A stretch of 46,046 nucleotides of DNA from Phenylobacterium sp. (GCA_004799545.1 SSMU01000007.1:1-46046); one strand, 5' to 3'. Positions 1 to 10,189 are shown, numbered from the stretch's first letter. The notes: generated by a model not told the origin, from the letters alone. Made by a program: numbers and translations.

Positions 1-89
1 TGAAGATCACGGGCGAGGCTCAGGCCGAGCTCGGAGAGCTCGCCCAGGATGGCGAGGCGGCGTTCGGCCATGTCGGCTTGGATCGACAT
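1..89 (-). CDS. N-terminus of an unrecognised, probably SOS-controlled protein (cut by window edge)
   Basis: Only the first 29 or so codons are in the window; the frame is open to the edge and begins MSIQADMAERRLAILGEL, an acidic, leucine-rich, helix-like start. I do not recognise the family. The ATG at 89-87 directly follows a perfect LexA box, so no Shine-Dalgarno sequence fits between them; a possible promoter (TTGGCG, 18-base spacer, TCTACT) would place transcription start at or near the ATG, suggesting a leaderless message. A second in-frame ATG lies at 71-69. The neighbouring ligA and recN genes are repair genes, and with the LexA box this suggests a damage-response role, which is inference. 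Confidence 0.5.
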   Translation of the reverse strand, partial: MSIQADMAERRLAILGELSELGLSLARDL

Positions 90-104
90 GAACAAAAGTA
101 GAAC
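90..104 (-). promoter_or_regulatory. LexA (SOS) box, GTTC-N7-GTTC
   Basis: On the minus strand the sequence is GTTC-TACTTTT-GTTC, a perfect match to the alphaproteobacterial LexA consensus GTTC-N7-GTTC. It abuts the start codon of the truncated gene at 1-89 and overlaps its candidate -10 element, an ideal position for repression. Confidence 0.75.
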
Positions 105-158
105 ACACGATCCCGCAGATCGCCAAACATTTTGTGCAAAAAATTTGCGGTGACCCGC

Positions 159-2387
<2,229 letters not shown>

Positions 2388-4085
2388 TCACACCGCCATC
2401 AGAGCCCTCGCCGCGGCGCGGGCGGCGTCGGTGATCTGGGCGCCGGCGAGCATGCGGGCGATCTCTTCCTCGCGGTCGGCGGCGGGGAGGGGTTCGACGA
2501 CGGTGCGCAGGCGATCGCCCTCGCCGGCCTTGGCGATGCGCCAGTGGGTGTCGCCGCGGGCGGCGACCTGGGGGCTGTGGGTGACGACCAGCACCTGGGC
2601 TTCGCGCGCGAGGCGCTTCAGGCGCAGGCCGACGGCGTCGGCGACCGCGCCGCCGACGCCCTGGTCGACCTCGTCGAAGATCATCAGCGGTTGGGGGCCG
2701 GCGCCGCGGCCGGCCAGGGCCGCTTTCAACGCCAGGGCGAAGCGGGCCAGCTCGCCGCCGGAGGCGATGGCGCCCAGGTCGGCGAAGGGCGCGCCCGGGT
2801 TGGTGGCGATCTCGAAGGCGATGCGGTCGAGGCCGGTGGGGCCGGCGCGGTCCTCAGGCAAGGGCTCGACGGCGACGCGGAAGCGGGCCTTCTCCAGCTT
2901 GAGCGGCGCGAGCTCGGCCATGACGGCCGCGGACAGGGTCTCGCCGGCGGCGCGACGGGCGGCGCTGAGGTCGGCGGCGGCGGCGAGATAGGCGGTGCGC
3001 GCCGCGGCCAGCTGGCCTTGCGCGGCCTTCAGGGCGTCCTCGGAGGTCTCCACGGCGCGCAGGCGCTCGGCGAAGCGGACGCGCAGGATCGGCAACTCCT
3101 CGACGCTGACGGAAAGCTTGCGGGCCAGGCCGCGCAGGTCGAACAGCCGCTCCTCGGCCTTCTCCAGGCGGTCGGGCTCGAACGCGAAGGCCTCGGCCGC
3201 CGCGTCGATGGCGGCCTCCGCCTCCTGCGCCTCGATCAGCACCCGGTCGAGGGCGGCGGAGGCTTCGGTGAGGCGTTTCACGGCGGCGGTGTCCTCGGCG
3301 GCGCCGGCCGAGAGCGCCCGCTCCCGGGCCCGGTCCAGGGAGCGCACCGCCCCGGCCACGCGGGCGGAGAGGCCCTCGAACACCTCGCGCGCCGCGCCGA
3401 TCTCGGAGAGCGCCTTCTCGGCGGCGCCCAGGATGGCCCGTTCGCCGGCCAGGTCCGCCTCCTCGCCCTCGCGCGGGTCGAGCCGTTCGATCTCGGCCAG
3501 GCGCAGGGTCAGTTCCTCGGTCTCGGCGGCGGCGCGGTCGACCAGGCGGCAAAACTCGTCGACCCCCTCGCGGGCGGCCCGCCAGGCCTGCCAATGCTCG
3601 CGCACCGCTTCGGTCCGCGCGGCCAGGTCGCCGAAGGCGTCGAGCATCGGGCGGTGGGTGCGGGCGTCCAGCAGGCCGACGGTCTCGTGCTGGCCGTGGA
3701 CCTCCAGGAGCGCCTCGCCGACCTCCTTCAGGACCCCGACGCCGGTCGCCTGGTCGTTGACGAAGGCTCTGGAGCGTCCGTCGGCGGAGAGGGTGCGGCG
3801 CAGCACCAGGTCCTCGTCGCGGGCGTAGGAGAGGCCCTTCTCCTCCAGCAAGTCCCAGACCGGATGATCGGGCGAAGGCGCGAACACGGCGGAGGCCGCC
3901 GCCTGGGCCGCGCCATGGCGCACCAGGCCGGCGTCGGCCCGCGCGCCGGTGGCGAGGCCGAGCGCATCCAGGATGATCGACTTGCCCGCCCCGGTCTCGC
4001 CGGTGAGCACGGTGAGGCCCGGCCCGATGGACAGGTCCAGGGCCTCGATCAGGACGACGTCGCGGATCCACAGTCCGATCAGCAT
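2388..4085 (-). CDS. recN: DNA repair ATPase RecN
   Basis: SMC-like ATPase that holds and processes ends during double-strand break repair. The protein is 565 residues, normal for the family. The Walker A motif GETGAGKS lies near residue 30 in the ATPase head; long Ala/Glu/Arg-rich coiled-coil stretches occupy about residues 150-370; the C-terminal head has the ABC signature ASGGELAR and the Walker B LMIFDEVDQGVGG, followed by VLVVTHSPQVAA. The start ATG at 4085 gives the usual MLIGLWIRDVVLIEAL opening. It follows bamD in the same direction after a palindromic repeat. A LexA-like element with one mismatch lies about 57 bases upstream, which would fit known SOS control of recN in other bacteria. 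Confidence 0.96.
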   Translation of the reverse strand: MLIGLWIRDVVLIEALDLSIGPGLTVLTGETGAGKSIILDALGLATGARADAGLVRHGAAQAAASAVFAPSPDHPVWDLLEEKGLSYARDEDLVLRRTLSADGRSRAFVNDQATGVGVLKEVGEALLEVHGQHETVGLLDARTHRPMLDAFGDLAARTEAVREHWQAWRAAREGVDEFCRLVDRAAAETEELTLRLAEIERLDPREGEEADLAGERAILGAAEKALSEIGAAREVFEGLSARVAGAVRSLDRARERALSAGAAEDTAAVKRLTEASAALDRVLIEAQEAEAAIDAAAEAFAFEPDRLEKAEERLFDLRGLARKLSVSVEELPILRVRFAERLRAVETSEDALKAAQGQLAAARTAYLAAAADLSAARRAAGETLSAAVMAELAPLKLEKARFRVAVEPLPEDRAGPTGLDRIAFEIATNPGAPFADLGAIASGGELARFALALKAALAGRGAGPQPLMIFDEVDQGVGGAVADAVGLRLKRLAREAQVLVVTHSPQVAARGDTHWRIAKAGEGDRLRTVVEPLPAADREEEIARMLAGAQITDAARAAARALMAV

Positions 4086-4163
4086 CGTGGGTCAGGATCG
4101 CCGGGAATCACCGCGCGCGGAAGTGCTGCGCGGCCACAGTTGATCACGATTTGTTCTAGAGAT

Positions 4164-4340
4164 CCCTTCCCACTTGTGGGAAGGGGGGACCATCCGGGGA
4201 GCGAAGCGGACACCGGATGGTGGAAAGGGCGAGCCGCGGCGGCGATGCGCCCCGCCCTCCCTCTCCACCACCCGCTCTTCCCCCGGCTTTCGCCGGGGTC
4301 GGCGGGCGGTCCCCCTCTCCCGCTTCGCGGGAAAGGAAGG
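4164..4340. repeat. Intergenic palindromic element, copy 1 of a two-copy family
   Basis: This roughly 177-bp block between bamD and recN begins with a hairpin (CCCTTCCCACTTGTGGGAAGGG), continues with ATCCGG...CCGGAT and TGGTGGAAAGGG...CCCTCTCCACCA inverted arms, and ends with TCCCGCTTCGCGGGA. The same order of elements occurs at 12599-12767. There is no gene; it could act as a terminator or mRNA-stabilising structure. Confidence 0.7.
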
Positions 4341-4341
4341 G

Positions 4342-5427
4342 CTATTGCGGGCTGGTCGCCGAGGTCGGTGTCTGGGCGTCCGAGGCGGCCGGGGCCGTGT
4401 CGTCGTCGTGGTGGATGAAGGGGATGTGGAACCAGCTGCGCTTCTTGGCCGGCGGCGGCGCGGGGGTGTCGTCAGCCGGGGCGGCGGCGACCGGGGTGGT
4501 CACGGCGGCCGGCTCGGCGGCGGCGGGCTTGGCGGCCATCGCCTGGGCCGTCGAGAGCGGCGGCTTGATGGTCAGCTCCTTGTCGTGGTCCAGCGGCTTG
4601 TGGAAGATCCCGCGCCGGCCCTTGGGCGTCGGGATGATCGCGGGCCTGAGGCCGTTGGAGGTCAGGAGCTTGTAGGCGTCCTGGTACCAGCGGTCGCCGG
4701 GGTAGTTGTAGCCCAGGACGGCGCCGTTCTTCTTGGCTTCGTCCGGCAGGCCGAGGGTCAGGTAGGCCTCGACCAGGCGGTAGAGCGCCTCCGGCGTATG
4801 GCTGGTGGTCTGGTAGCGGTCGACCACGCCCTTGAAGCGATTGATGGCGGCCAGCGTGTCGCCCTGGCGCAGGTAGTAGCGCCCGATGGTCATCTCCTTG
4901 CCGGCCAGCTGGTCGTTGACCATGTCGATCTTCAGCTTGGAGTCGCGGGCGTATTCGGTGTTCGGGTAGCGCTGCGAGACGTCGCGCAGGTTGTCGAGCG
5001 CCTGGCCGGTGGCGGCCTGGTCGCGGCCCACGTCGACGATCTGCTCGAAGTAGCAGACGGCCTTCAGGTAGCGCGCGTAGGCGGCCGCATCGTTGCCCGG
5101 ATAGAGCTGGATGTAGCGGTCGGCGTCGGCGATCGCCTCGGCGTAGTTGTTGCCCTCGTAGTGGGCGAAGGCTTGCATCAGGATCGCCCGGCGGGCCCAC
5201 TCCGAATAGGGGTGCTGGCGCTCCACCTCGCCGAAGTATTCCACGGCCTGGTTCCACAGCCGCTTGTCCATCATGTCCGCGCCCGTGGAATAGAGCAGCT
5301 CCACCGGCCGCTCTTCATAGGCGAGCTTCGGCTTGGACTTGGATTTGCCGGCGCATCCGGCGAGGGCAAGGGCGCAGAGGGCGGCGGCCAGCGCCGGGCG
5401 AGCCCACGAATTCCGAAGCAAGATCAC
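4342..5427 (-). CDS. bamD: Outer-membrane assembly lipoprotein BamD
   Basis: Essential lipoprotein of the BAM complex that inserts beta-barrel proteins in the outer membrane. I chose the GTG at 5427, five bases after a GAGG ribosome-binding site, because it gives a compact lipoprotein signal: hydrophobic stretch ending LALAGC, with Cys25 as the lipidated residue. About 361 residues. Residues 40-260 carry TPR-like repeats typical of BamD (VELLYSTGADMMDKRLWNQA, YPNTEYARDSKLKIDMV, RYYLRQGDTLAAINRFKGVV). The C-terminal 80 residues are a Pro/Ala-rich tail with a KKRSWFHIPFIHHDDD block, longer than in E. coli. GTG 5433 is a possible alternative start. It lies downstream of lpxC, separated by a nested repeat. 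Confidence 0.93.
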   Translation of the reverse strand: MILLRNSWARPALAAALCALALAGCAGKSKSKPKLAYEERPVELLYSTGADMMDKRLWNQAVEYFGEVERQHPYSEWARRAILMQAFAHYEGNNYAEAIADADRYIQLYPGNDAAAYARYLKAVCYFEQIVDVGRDQAATGQALDNLRDVSQRYPNTEYARDSKLKIDMVNDQLAGKEMTIGRYYLRQGDTLAAINRFKGVVDRYQTTSHTPEALYRLVEAYLTLGLPDEAKKNGAVLGYNYPGDRWYQDAYKLLTSNGLRPAIIPTPKGRRGIFHKPLDHDKELTIKPPLSTAQAMAAKPAAAEPAAVTTPVAAAPADDTPAPPPAKKRSWFHIPFIHHDDDTAPAASDAQTPTSATSPQ

Positions 5428-5536
5428 CTTCACCTCAAAGAGACAGACGCGCGCCCCCACGCGAGTCATCGCTTCTACACCACGCGCCCTGTCGCGCAAA
5501 CGGAACGGGGGGTCGCAGTCGCAGAGACATACATTT

Positions 5537-5774
5537 CCCTTCTCCCCTTGCGGGAGAAGGTGTCGGGCGAAGGCCCGACGGATGAGGGGTCGGAAGTCTT
5601 CCAGAAGTTCAGAACCACGGACGGACACGGACCCACACGGACGGCCAAACCGCGAGTCAGTGAAATTCCGTGTGGGTCCGCGGTTGAAAAATAGCGGCTG
5701 CGCCGCGGCGGAGGGGTCTGAGAGACCCCTCATCCGTCAGCTTCGCTGACACCTTCTCCCGCAGGGGGAGAAGG
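5537..5774. repeat. Nested inverted repeat between lpxC and bamD
   Basis: Two arms of about 54 bases (5537-5590 and 5721-5774), each containing CTTCTCCC...GGGAGAAGG and GACGGATGAGGGGTC-type blocks, face each other with few mismatches. The spacer contains a second inverted repeat, CGGACCCACACGGA (5628-5641) with TCCGTGTGGGTCCG (5667-5680). This is a BIME-like or MITE-like unit carrying a different palindrome inside. The bamD leader (5428-5536) shows no other gene. Confidence 0.65.
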
Positions 5775-5779
5775 ACGCT

Positions 5780-6673
5780 CTAAACGGCCTGCCGCAGGGG
5801 CTCGGCGAAGGTGCGGTAGCGCCAGGCCTGGCGGTTCTCGGCGACGGCGCGGACCAGGAGGTTGTTGATCGCGTGGCCGGCCAGCTCGCCCTCGAAGCGT
5901 CCGAGGATCGGCGCGCCAAGCACATAGAGGTCGCCGATCGCGTCGAGCGCCTTGTGGCGGACGAATTCGTCGGGGCGGCGCAGGCCCTCCGGGTTCAGCA
6001 CCCGGTCGCCCTCGATCACCACCACGTTCTCCAGGCTGCCGCCGCGGGCCAGGCCCATGGCGCGCAGGGCCTCGACCTCGTGCAGGAAGCCGAAGGTGCG
6101 GCAGTCGGCCAGCTCCTCGCGGAAGGCCTCGCCGTCCATCGCCAGGTCGACGCTCTGGCGGCCGATGACGGCGGTGGGGAACTCGATGGCGAAGGCCACC
6201 TCGAAACCCTCGGCGGGCGAGAGCGAGGCGCGCTTGTCGCCGTCGATGACCTCGACGGTCTCCAGGATCTCGATGAACCGGCGGGGCGAGTCCTGGGTGC
6301 GGGCGCCGGCGCGGTCGAGGATGCGGATGAACGGCAGGGAGGAGCCGTCCATGATCGGCATCTCCGGCCCGTCGAGCTCGACCACCGCATTGTCGACGCC
6401 CAGCATGACCATAGCGGCCATCAGGTGCTCGATGGTGGCGACGGTGACGCCGGCGGCGTTGCCGATGACGGTGCCCAGCTGGGTCTTGCAGACGGTGTCA
6501 GGGGCGACCAGCACGCGGTTGTCGCGGTCGGTCACATCGGTGCGGACGAAGACGATCCCGGCGTCGACGCCGGCCGGGCGGACGGCCACGCGCGTATAGG
6601 CGCCGGTGTGCACGCCCACGCCCGCGAACAGGGCGGGAGACCGGACGGTGTGTTGAAACGCCTCTGCGGCCAC
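5780..6673 (-). CDS. lpxC: UDP-3-O-acyl-N-acetylglucosamine deacetylase LpxC
   Basis: Zinc deacetylase for the committed step of lipid A synthesis, cytosolic. 297 residues, close to the family norm. The zinc-binding and catalytic residues are visible: ATIEHLMAA (first zinc His, near residue 81), RHKALDAIGDLY (second His and the Asp, near residue 240) and GHAINN (general acid/base His). The start is GTG at 6673 with only a weak upstream GAAAG; the residues after it (AFQHTV...FAGVGVHTG) fit the family N-terminus. It lies downstream of ftsZ but behind that gene's terminator, so it probably has its own promoter in 6674-6839. Confidence 0.96.
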   Translation of the reverse strand: MAAEAFQHTVRSPALFAGVGVHTGAYTRVAVRPAGVDAGIVFVRTDVTDRDNRVLVAPDTVCKTQLGTVIGNAAGVTVATIEHLMAAMVMLGVDNAVVELDGPEMPIMDGSSLPFIRILDRAGARTQDSPRRFIEILETVEVIDGDKRASLSPAEGFEVAFAIEFPTAVIGRQSVDLAMDGEAFREELADCRTFGFLHEVEALRAMGLARGGSLENVVVIEGDRVLNPEGLRRPDEFVRHKALDAIGDLYVLGAPILGRFEGELAGHAINNLLVRAVAENRQAWRYRTFAEPLRQAV

Positions 6674-6703
6674 GCTGGAAGCTTTCTGATCTGATCCGCC
6701 GGC

Positions 6704-6720
6704 CTAGCCGACTGAACTAC
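6704..6720 (-). other. tRNA D-arm-like fragment in the lpxC leader
   Basis: The minus strand reads GTAGTTCAGTCGGCTAG, which matches the D-arm of bacterial tRNAs such as tRNA-Asp (GTAGTTCAGTTGGTTAG) at 15 of 17 positions and is preceded by GGGGAC. No anticodon arm, T-arm or CCA end follows. It may be a remnant or chance. Confidence 0.3.
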
Positions 6721-6839
6721 GTCCCCAATCTTCCGGCTAAGGTGATTGACGCGCCGCAGCAAAACACTTGCTGTTTCTCAATGTTTCGGTTCCAGCAAGG
6801 TTAACGGCGCGGCCCCGCCCTATCCGTCGGAACCATAAG

Positions 6840-6870
6840 AAAAAGCCTCCCGGACGGACGCCCGGGAGGC
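6840..6870 (-). terminator. Rho-independent terminator of ftsZ
   Basis: The stem GCCTCCCGG/CCGGGAGGC is nine base pairs with an eight-base loop, followed on the minus strand by TTTTTCTTAT. It lies 25 bases after the ftsZ stop and separates ftsZ from lpxC. The rest of the gap (6674-6839) shows only a weak TTAACC half-site near 6799-6804 and the tRNA-like fragment. Confidence 0.88.
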
Positions 6871-6895
6871 TCGATTTCCTAAGAAATCCTGAAGC

Positions 6896-8380
6896 TTAGT
6901 TGGCGAGACGGCGGAGGAAGGAGGGGATCTCCAGATCCTCGGCGGCTTCGGTTGTGGTTTCCGGCTGGGCGGCTTCCTGCGGCAAGGCGCCGCCGCGGGT
7001 CGCAGCCGAGGCGCGGGGCCCCGGGGCCGCCGCGGGCGCGTCGTAGCGCGGACGGCCGCCGAACAGGCTGAGGAAGCCGCCGCGCGGCCGGCGGGTCTCG
7101 TAGGCCGGCTCGGCGAACAGCGGCTCGTCGTCCGCGTCGTCGTCGTCGGCCACGGAGGGATCGACGATGCGGGTGACAGGGGCGGTGATCCTGGGCTCGA
7201 CCAGCGGCGGCGCGGCCGGCGCCGAATAGAGGTCGGGCTGCTCTTCGTCGTCGAGCGCCAGGGCGGCGGTCTCGGACGCCGCCTCCATGGCGGCCTCGAG
7301 GACCGGCTCGGCCACGGCGGGCTCGGCGTCCGGCGTCGCCGCCGGGTCGGAGATGCGCAGGGGCGGGGCGGTGAGCGAGCGGCGCTCGGTCTTCGGCTCG
7401 ATGGCGGCGATCGAGGCGCCGTCCATGCCGGTGGCGACCACCGAGACGCGGATCATGCCGTCGAGCGACGGATCGAAGGCCGCGCCGAAGATGATGTTGG
7501 CTTCCGGATCGACCTGTTCGGAGATGGCGTTGGCCGCTTCGTCGACTTCCAGCAAGGTCATGTCGAGGCCGCCGGTGACGTTGACCAGCACGGCCTTGGC
7601 GCCCTTGAGCGACACTTCGTCCAAGAGCGGGTTCTGGATGGCGTTGTGGGCGGCCATCAGGGCGCGGTCGTCGCCGACCGCCTCGCCGGTGCCCATCATC
7701 GCCTTGCCCATCTCGGTCATCACCGTGCGGACGTCGGCGAAGTCGAGGTTGATCAGGCCCGGCAGCACCATCAGGTCGGTGATCGAGCGGACGCCCGAAT
7801 GCAGCACCTGGTCGGCCATGCCGAAGGCTTCAGCGAAGGTGGTCCGTTCGTTGGCGACGCGGAACAGGTTCTGGTTGGGGATGACGATCAGGGTGTCGAC
7901 ATAGCGCTGCAGCTCGCCGATGCCGGCGTCGGCCAGGCGCATGCGGTGGCGGCCCTCGAAGTGGAACGGCTTGGTGACCACGCCGACCGTCAGTATGCCG
8001 CGCTCGCGGGCGCACTTGGCGATGATCGGGGCGGCGCCGGTGCCGGTGCCGCCGCCCATGCCGGCGGTGATGAACACCATGTGGGCGCCGTCGAGGTGCT
8101 CGCCGATCTCCGGGATCGACTCCTCGGCCGCGCTCATGCCGACCTCGGGATGGGCGCCGGCGCCCAGGCCCTGGGTCACCGTCACGCCGAGCTGGATGCG
8201 GCGCTCGGTCTTGGCGAATTGCAGCTGCTGGGCGTCGGTGTTGGCGACGACGAACTCGACGCCCTCGAGGCCTGCCTCGATCATGTTGTTGACGGCGTTA
8301 CCGCCGGCGCCGCCGACGCCAAACACCACGATCCGAGGCTTCAATTCCGTCGCCCGGGGCGCTGAGAGTGCGATTGTCAT
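6896..8380 (-). CDS. ftsZ: Cell division GTPase FtsZ
   Basis: Tubulin-like GTPase that polymerises into the Z ring. 494 residues, long because of the linker, as in Caulobacterales. The core holds the nucleotide-binding [16 protein letters not shown] (18-33), the signature [10 protein letters not shown] (109-118) and the catalytic T7 loop around [11 protein letters not shown]. From about residue 325 a Pro/Ala/Glu-rich disordered linker leads to the C-terminal peptide [14 protein letters not shown], which binds FtsA and other partners. The start ATG 8380 has AGGG five bases upstream. The gene has its own upstream region with CtrA-like and GANTC sites, and its own terminator, so it can be expressed apart from ftsQA. 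Confidence 0.98.
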   Translation of the reverse strand: MTIALSAPRATELKPRIVVFGVGGAGGNAVNNMIEAGLEGVEFVVANTDAQQLQFAKTERRIQLGVTVTQGLGAGAHPEVGMSAAEESIPEIGEHLDGAHMVFITAGMGGGTGTGAAPIIAKCARERGILTVGVVTKPFHFEGRHRMRLADAGIGELQRYVDTLIVIPNQNLFRVANERTTFAEAFGMADQVLHSGVRSITDLMVLPGLINLDFADVRTVMTEMGKAMMGTGEAVGDDRALMAAHNAIQNPLLDEVSLKGAKAVLVNVTGGLDMTLLEVDEAANAISEQVDPEANIIFGAAFDPSLDGMIRVSVVATGMDGASIAAIEPKTERRSLTAPPLRISDPAATPDAEPAVAEPVLEAAMEAASETAALALDDEEQPDLYSAPAAPPLVEPRITAPVTRIVDPSVADDDDADDEPLFAEPAYETRRPRGGFLSLFGGRPRYDAPAAAPGPRASAATRGGALPQEAAQPETTTEAAEDLEIPSFLRRLAN

Positions 8381-8447
8381 GGGAGCCCTGTCGTCTGCCG
8401 AATGCCGCGAGAGCGCCAGGGCGACCCGCCTCGCCCGACGCTCCTCC

Positions 8448-8462
8448 TTAAGGATGGGTTAC
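8448..8462 (-). promoter_or_regulatory. CtrA-like box upstream of ftsZ (proximal)
   Basis: The plus strand reads TTAA-GGATGGG-TTAC, one mismatch from the CtrA consensus TTAA-N7-TTAA, 68 bases upstream of the ftsZ start. CtrA is known to repress ftsZ in Caulobacter. Confidence 0.55.
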
Positions 8463-8478
8463 TAGGCGACTGACATCC

Positions 8479-8493
8479 CTAATGGAGGGTTAA
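8479..8493 (-). promoter_or_regulatory. CtrA-like box upstream of ftsZ (distal)
   Basis: The minus strand reads TTAA-CCCTCCA-TTAG, again one mismatch from TTAA-N7-TTAA. Its centre is 31 bases from that of the proximal box, about three helical turns, which would put both on one DNA face. Confidence 0.55.
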
Positions 8494-8504
8494 CCGCATA
8501 GCGT

Positions 8505-8516
8505 GAGTCGCGAATC
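8505..8516. promoter_or_regulatory. Two GANTC (CcrM methylation) sites upstream of ftsZ
   Basis: GAGTC (8505-8509) and GAATC (8512-8516) lie seven bases apart just upstream of the CtrA-like boxes. In Caulobacter the CcrM methylation state of GANTC sites, read by GcrA, affects ftsZ transcription. The same role here is inference. Confidence 0.5.
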
Positions 8517-8536
8517 CGGCGAGCGTCACAAACCGG

Positions 8537-8559
8537 AAAAATGTCCTTGTTCCACAAGG
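8537..8559 (-). terminator. Possible Rho-independent terminator between ftsA and ftsZ
   Basis: On the minus strand CCTTGT-GGA-ACAAGG forms a six-pair stem, followed three bases later by TTTTT. It could end transcripts from ftsQA before the ftsZ promoter. The stem is short, so the call is modest. Confidence 0.4.
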
Positions 8560-8641
8560 GCTCGGGCGAATTGTCGGATCAGCCCACGACGGTGTGTCAG
8601 GGGCTGCAACCGGGGGTTAGGGGCGAGGGATTTTTCGCCCG

Positions 8642-8851
8642 CTAAGGCCGCCCCATCGGGTCCGGGTTTGCGGTGCGGTCGAGGGGTCCGCAGGCGCGCT
8701 TCAGCCAGGCTGCGTCGGGCGCGGGGGCGGCGACTCCAAGCTTGCCGCCGAGGTCCAGCTCGAAGCGGGCGTTCAGCGCCCTCAGGAAGTTGAGGTTGCG
8801 GGTCTGCTGAAGGGCGGCGCGAAGGGTGGAGACGTCGCCGGGGAATGGCCG
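8642..8851 (-). pseudogene. Coding-like 69-codon open frame after ftsA, no start codon
   Basis: Directly after the ftsA stop codon, in the same frame, 69 sense codons with strong GC at third positions encode a plausible protein piece (STLRAALQQTRNLNFLRALN, then FELDLGGKLGV and DAAWLKRACGPL) before a TAG. It holds no ATG, GTG or TTG start until a late ATG. FtsA already ends in its normal WLRENL helix, so readthrough is not needed to complete it. A GTG at 8873 in another frame would join it if one C were lost from a CCCC run near 8843. It may be a decayed gene, a gene with an unusual start, or a frameshifted one; I do not recognise the family. Confidence 0.35.
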
Positions 8852-10189
8852 CTAGAGGTTCTCCCTGAGCCACGCCGCGGCCTTGGCGACCGGGTTGGCG
8901 CGGGGGTCGAGGGGTTCGCGGCGCAGGCGGGCGGTGGTCAGGGCCTTGGTGGAGACCGCCTCGCGGGGGCCGAAGGCGGCGCGGTGCAGGACGCCGGCCG
9001 TGGCGGTGAAGGCGGGGCCGGAGGCCGCGTCGGCCAGGTGCGGCACGCGGCGCGGACGGCCGAGGCGCACCGGGCGGTCGAACACCCGCACGGCGACTTC
9101 GCGGACGCCGGCCAACTGGCTGGCGCCGCCGGTCAGCACCAGGCCCGCGCCGGGCTCCATGGGGGCGCCGGAGGCCTTCAGCCGGTCGCGCAGCAGTTCC
9201 AGGGTCTCCTCGACCCGCGGGGCGATGATGCCCTTGAGCAGGGAGCGCGGCGCGACGACCGGACCGGCGCCCGGATCGTCTCCACGCGGCGGCGCCTCGA
9301 TCATCTCGCGGTCCTCGTTGGCCGAGGCGATGGCCGAGCCGTGCAGGGTCTTGATCCGCTCCGCGCCGGCCACCGAGGTGGAGAGGCCGCGGGCGATGTC
9401 CTGGGTGACGTGGTGGCCGCCGACCGGCACCGTCTCCACGTGGACCAGGGAGCCCTGGTTGAACACCGCGGCGCTGGTCGAGCCGCCGCCCATGTCGATG
9501 CAGACGCTGCCCAGGTCCATCTCGTCCTCCTCCAGGGCGGCGAGGGCCGAGACGAAGGGGGCGGCGACGACGCCGTCCAGCTGCAGGTGGGCGCGCTCCA
9601 CGCAGGCGCCCAGGGTGTGGAAGATGGATTCCGCGATCGACACCACCAGCAGCTCGACGCCCAGCGCGCGGCCGAACATGGCGCGGGGATCCTTGACCCC
9701 GCCCTGGCCGTCCACCGACCAGCCGACCGGCAGGATGTGCACGGCGCGGCGACCGGGCAGCTTGATCTGCGACAGGGCGTGCTGGATGGCGCGCACCAGA
9801 TCGTTGTCGGCGATCGGCCGGGCGCCGATGGAGACGCGGCCGGCCACGCGGTGCGAGGTGAGCTGGCCGCCGCCGGTGGCGACGGTGACGCTCTGGACGG
9901 AGACCCCGGCCACGGTCTCGGCCCGCTCGACAGCCTGGGCGATGGCGTCCGAAGCCTCGTCGAGGTTGACGATCGCCCCGCCGCGCACGCCGCGCGACTG
10001 CACATACCCCACACCGGCCGTCGTGAGCGTCCGATCGGCCCGGCGCACGCCGTCGGGCTTCATGATGAAGCAGGTGACCTTGGAGGCGCCGAGGTCGACG
10101 GCGGCCACCACGGGCGCACGGCCGAGCGCGGCCTTGAGGCCCTCGCGGCCTTCCTTCTTCTCTTCGGGCTTGGGCGCGGTCTTCAGCAT
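8852..10189 (-). CDS. ftsA: Cell division protein FtsA
   Basis: Actin-like ATPase that tethers FtsZ to the inner membrane and recruits later divisome proteins. 445 residues. Actin-fold motifs include VAAVDLGASKVTCFIM (phosphate 1), the FtsA-specific 1C domain following it, VCIDMGGGSTSAAVF (phosphate 2) and VLTGGASQLAG (adenosine motif). The C-terminus AAAWLRENL matches the amphipathic membrane-targeting helix. The first 24 residues are Lys/Glu-rich. The start ATG at 10189 lies 22 bases after ftsQ. A 470-base gap to ftsZ follows, holding the open frame at 8642-8851 and the ftsZ control region. Confidence 0.97.
   Translation of the reverse strand: MLKTAPKPEEKKEGREGLKAALGRAPVVAAVDLGASKVTCFIMKPDGVRRADRTLTTAGVGYVQSRGVRGGAIVNLDEASDAIAQAVERAETVAGVSVQSVTVATGGGQLTSHRVAGRVSIGARPIADNDLVRAIQHALSQIKLPGRRAVHILPVGWSVDGQGGVKDPRAMFGRALGVELLVVSIAESIFHTLGACVERAHLQLDGVVAAPFVSALAALEEDEMDLGSVCIDMGGGSTSAAVFNQGSLVHVETVPVGGHHVTQDIARGLSTSVAGAERIKTLHGSAIASANEDREMIEAPPRGDDPGAGPVVAPRSLLKGIIAPRVEETLELLRDRLKASGAPMEPGAGLVLTGGASQLAGVREVAVRVFDRPVRLGRPRRVPHLADAASGPAFTATAGVLHRAAFGPREAVSTKALTTARLRREPLDPRANPVAKAAAWLRENL

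Noticed and set aside
6680..6760. A complete tRNA gene upstream of lpxC
   Set aside because: Only a D-arm-like segment is seen; no anticodon stem, T-arm or acceptor pairing follows.
8526..8873. 115-codon minus-strand frame starting at GTG 8873
   Set aside because: It is Arg/Pro-rich with poor third-position bias; the neighbouring frame at 8642-8851 carries the coding signal. Only its first few codons might matter if a frameshift is real.
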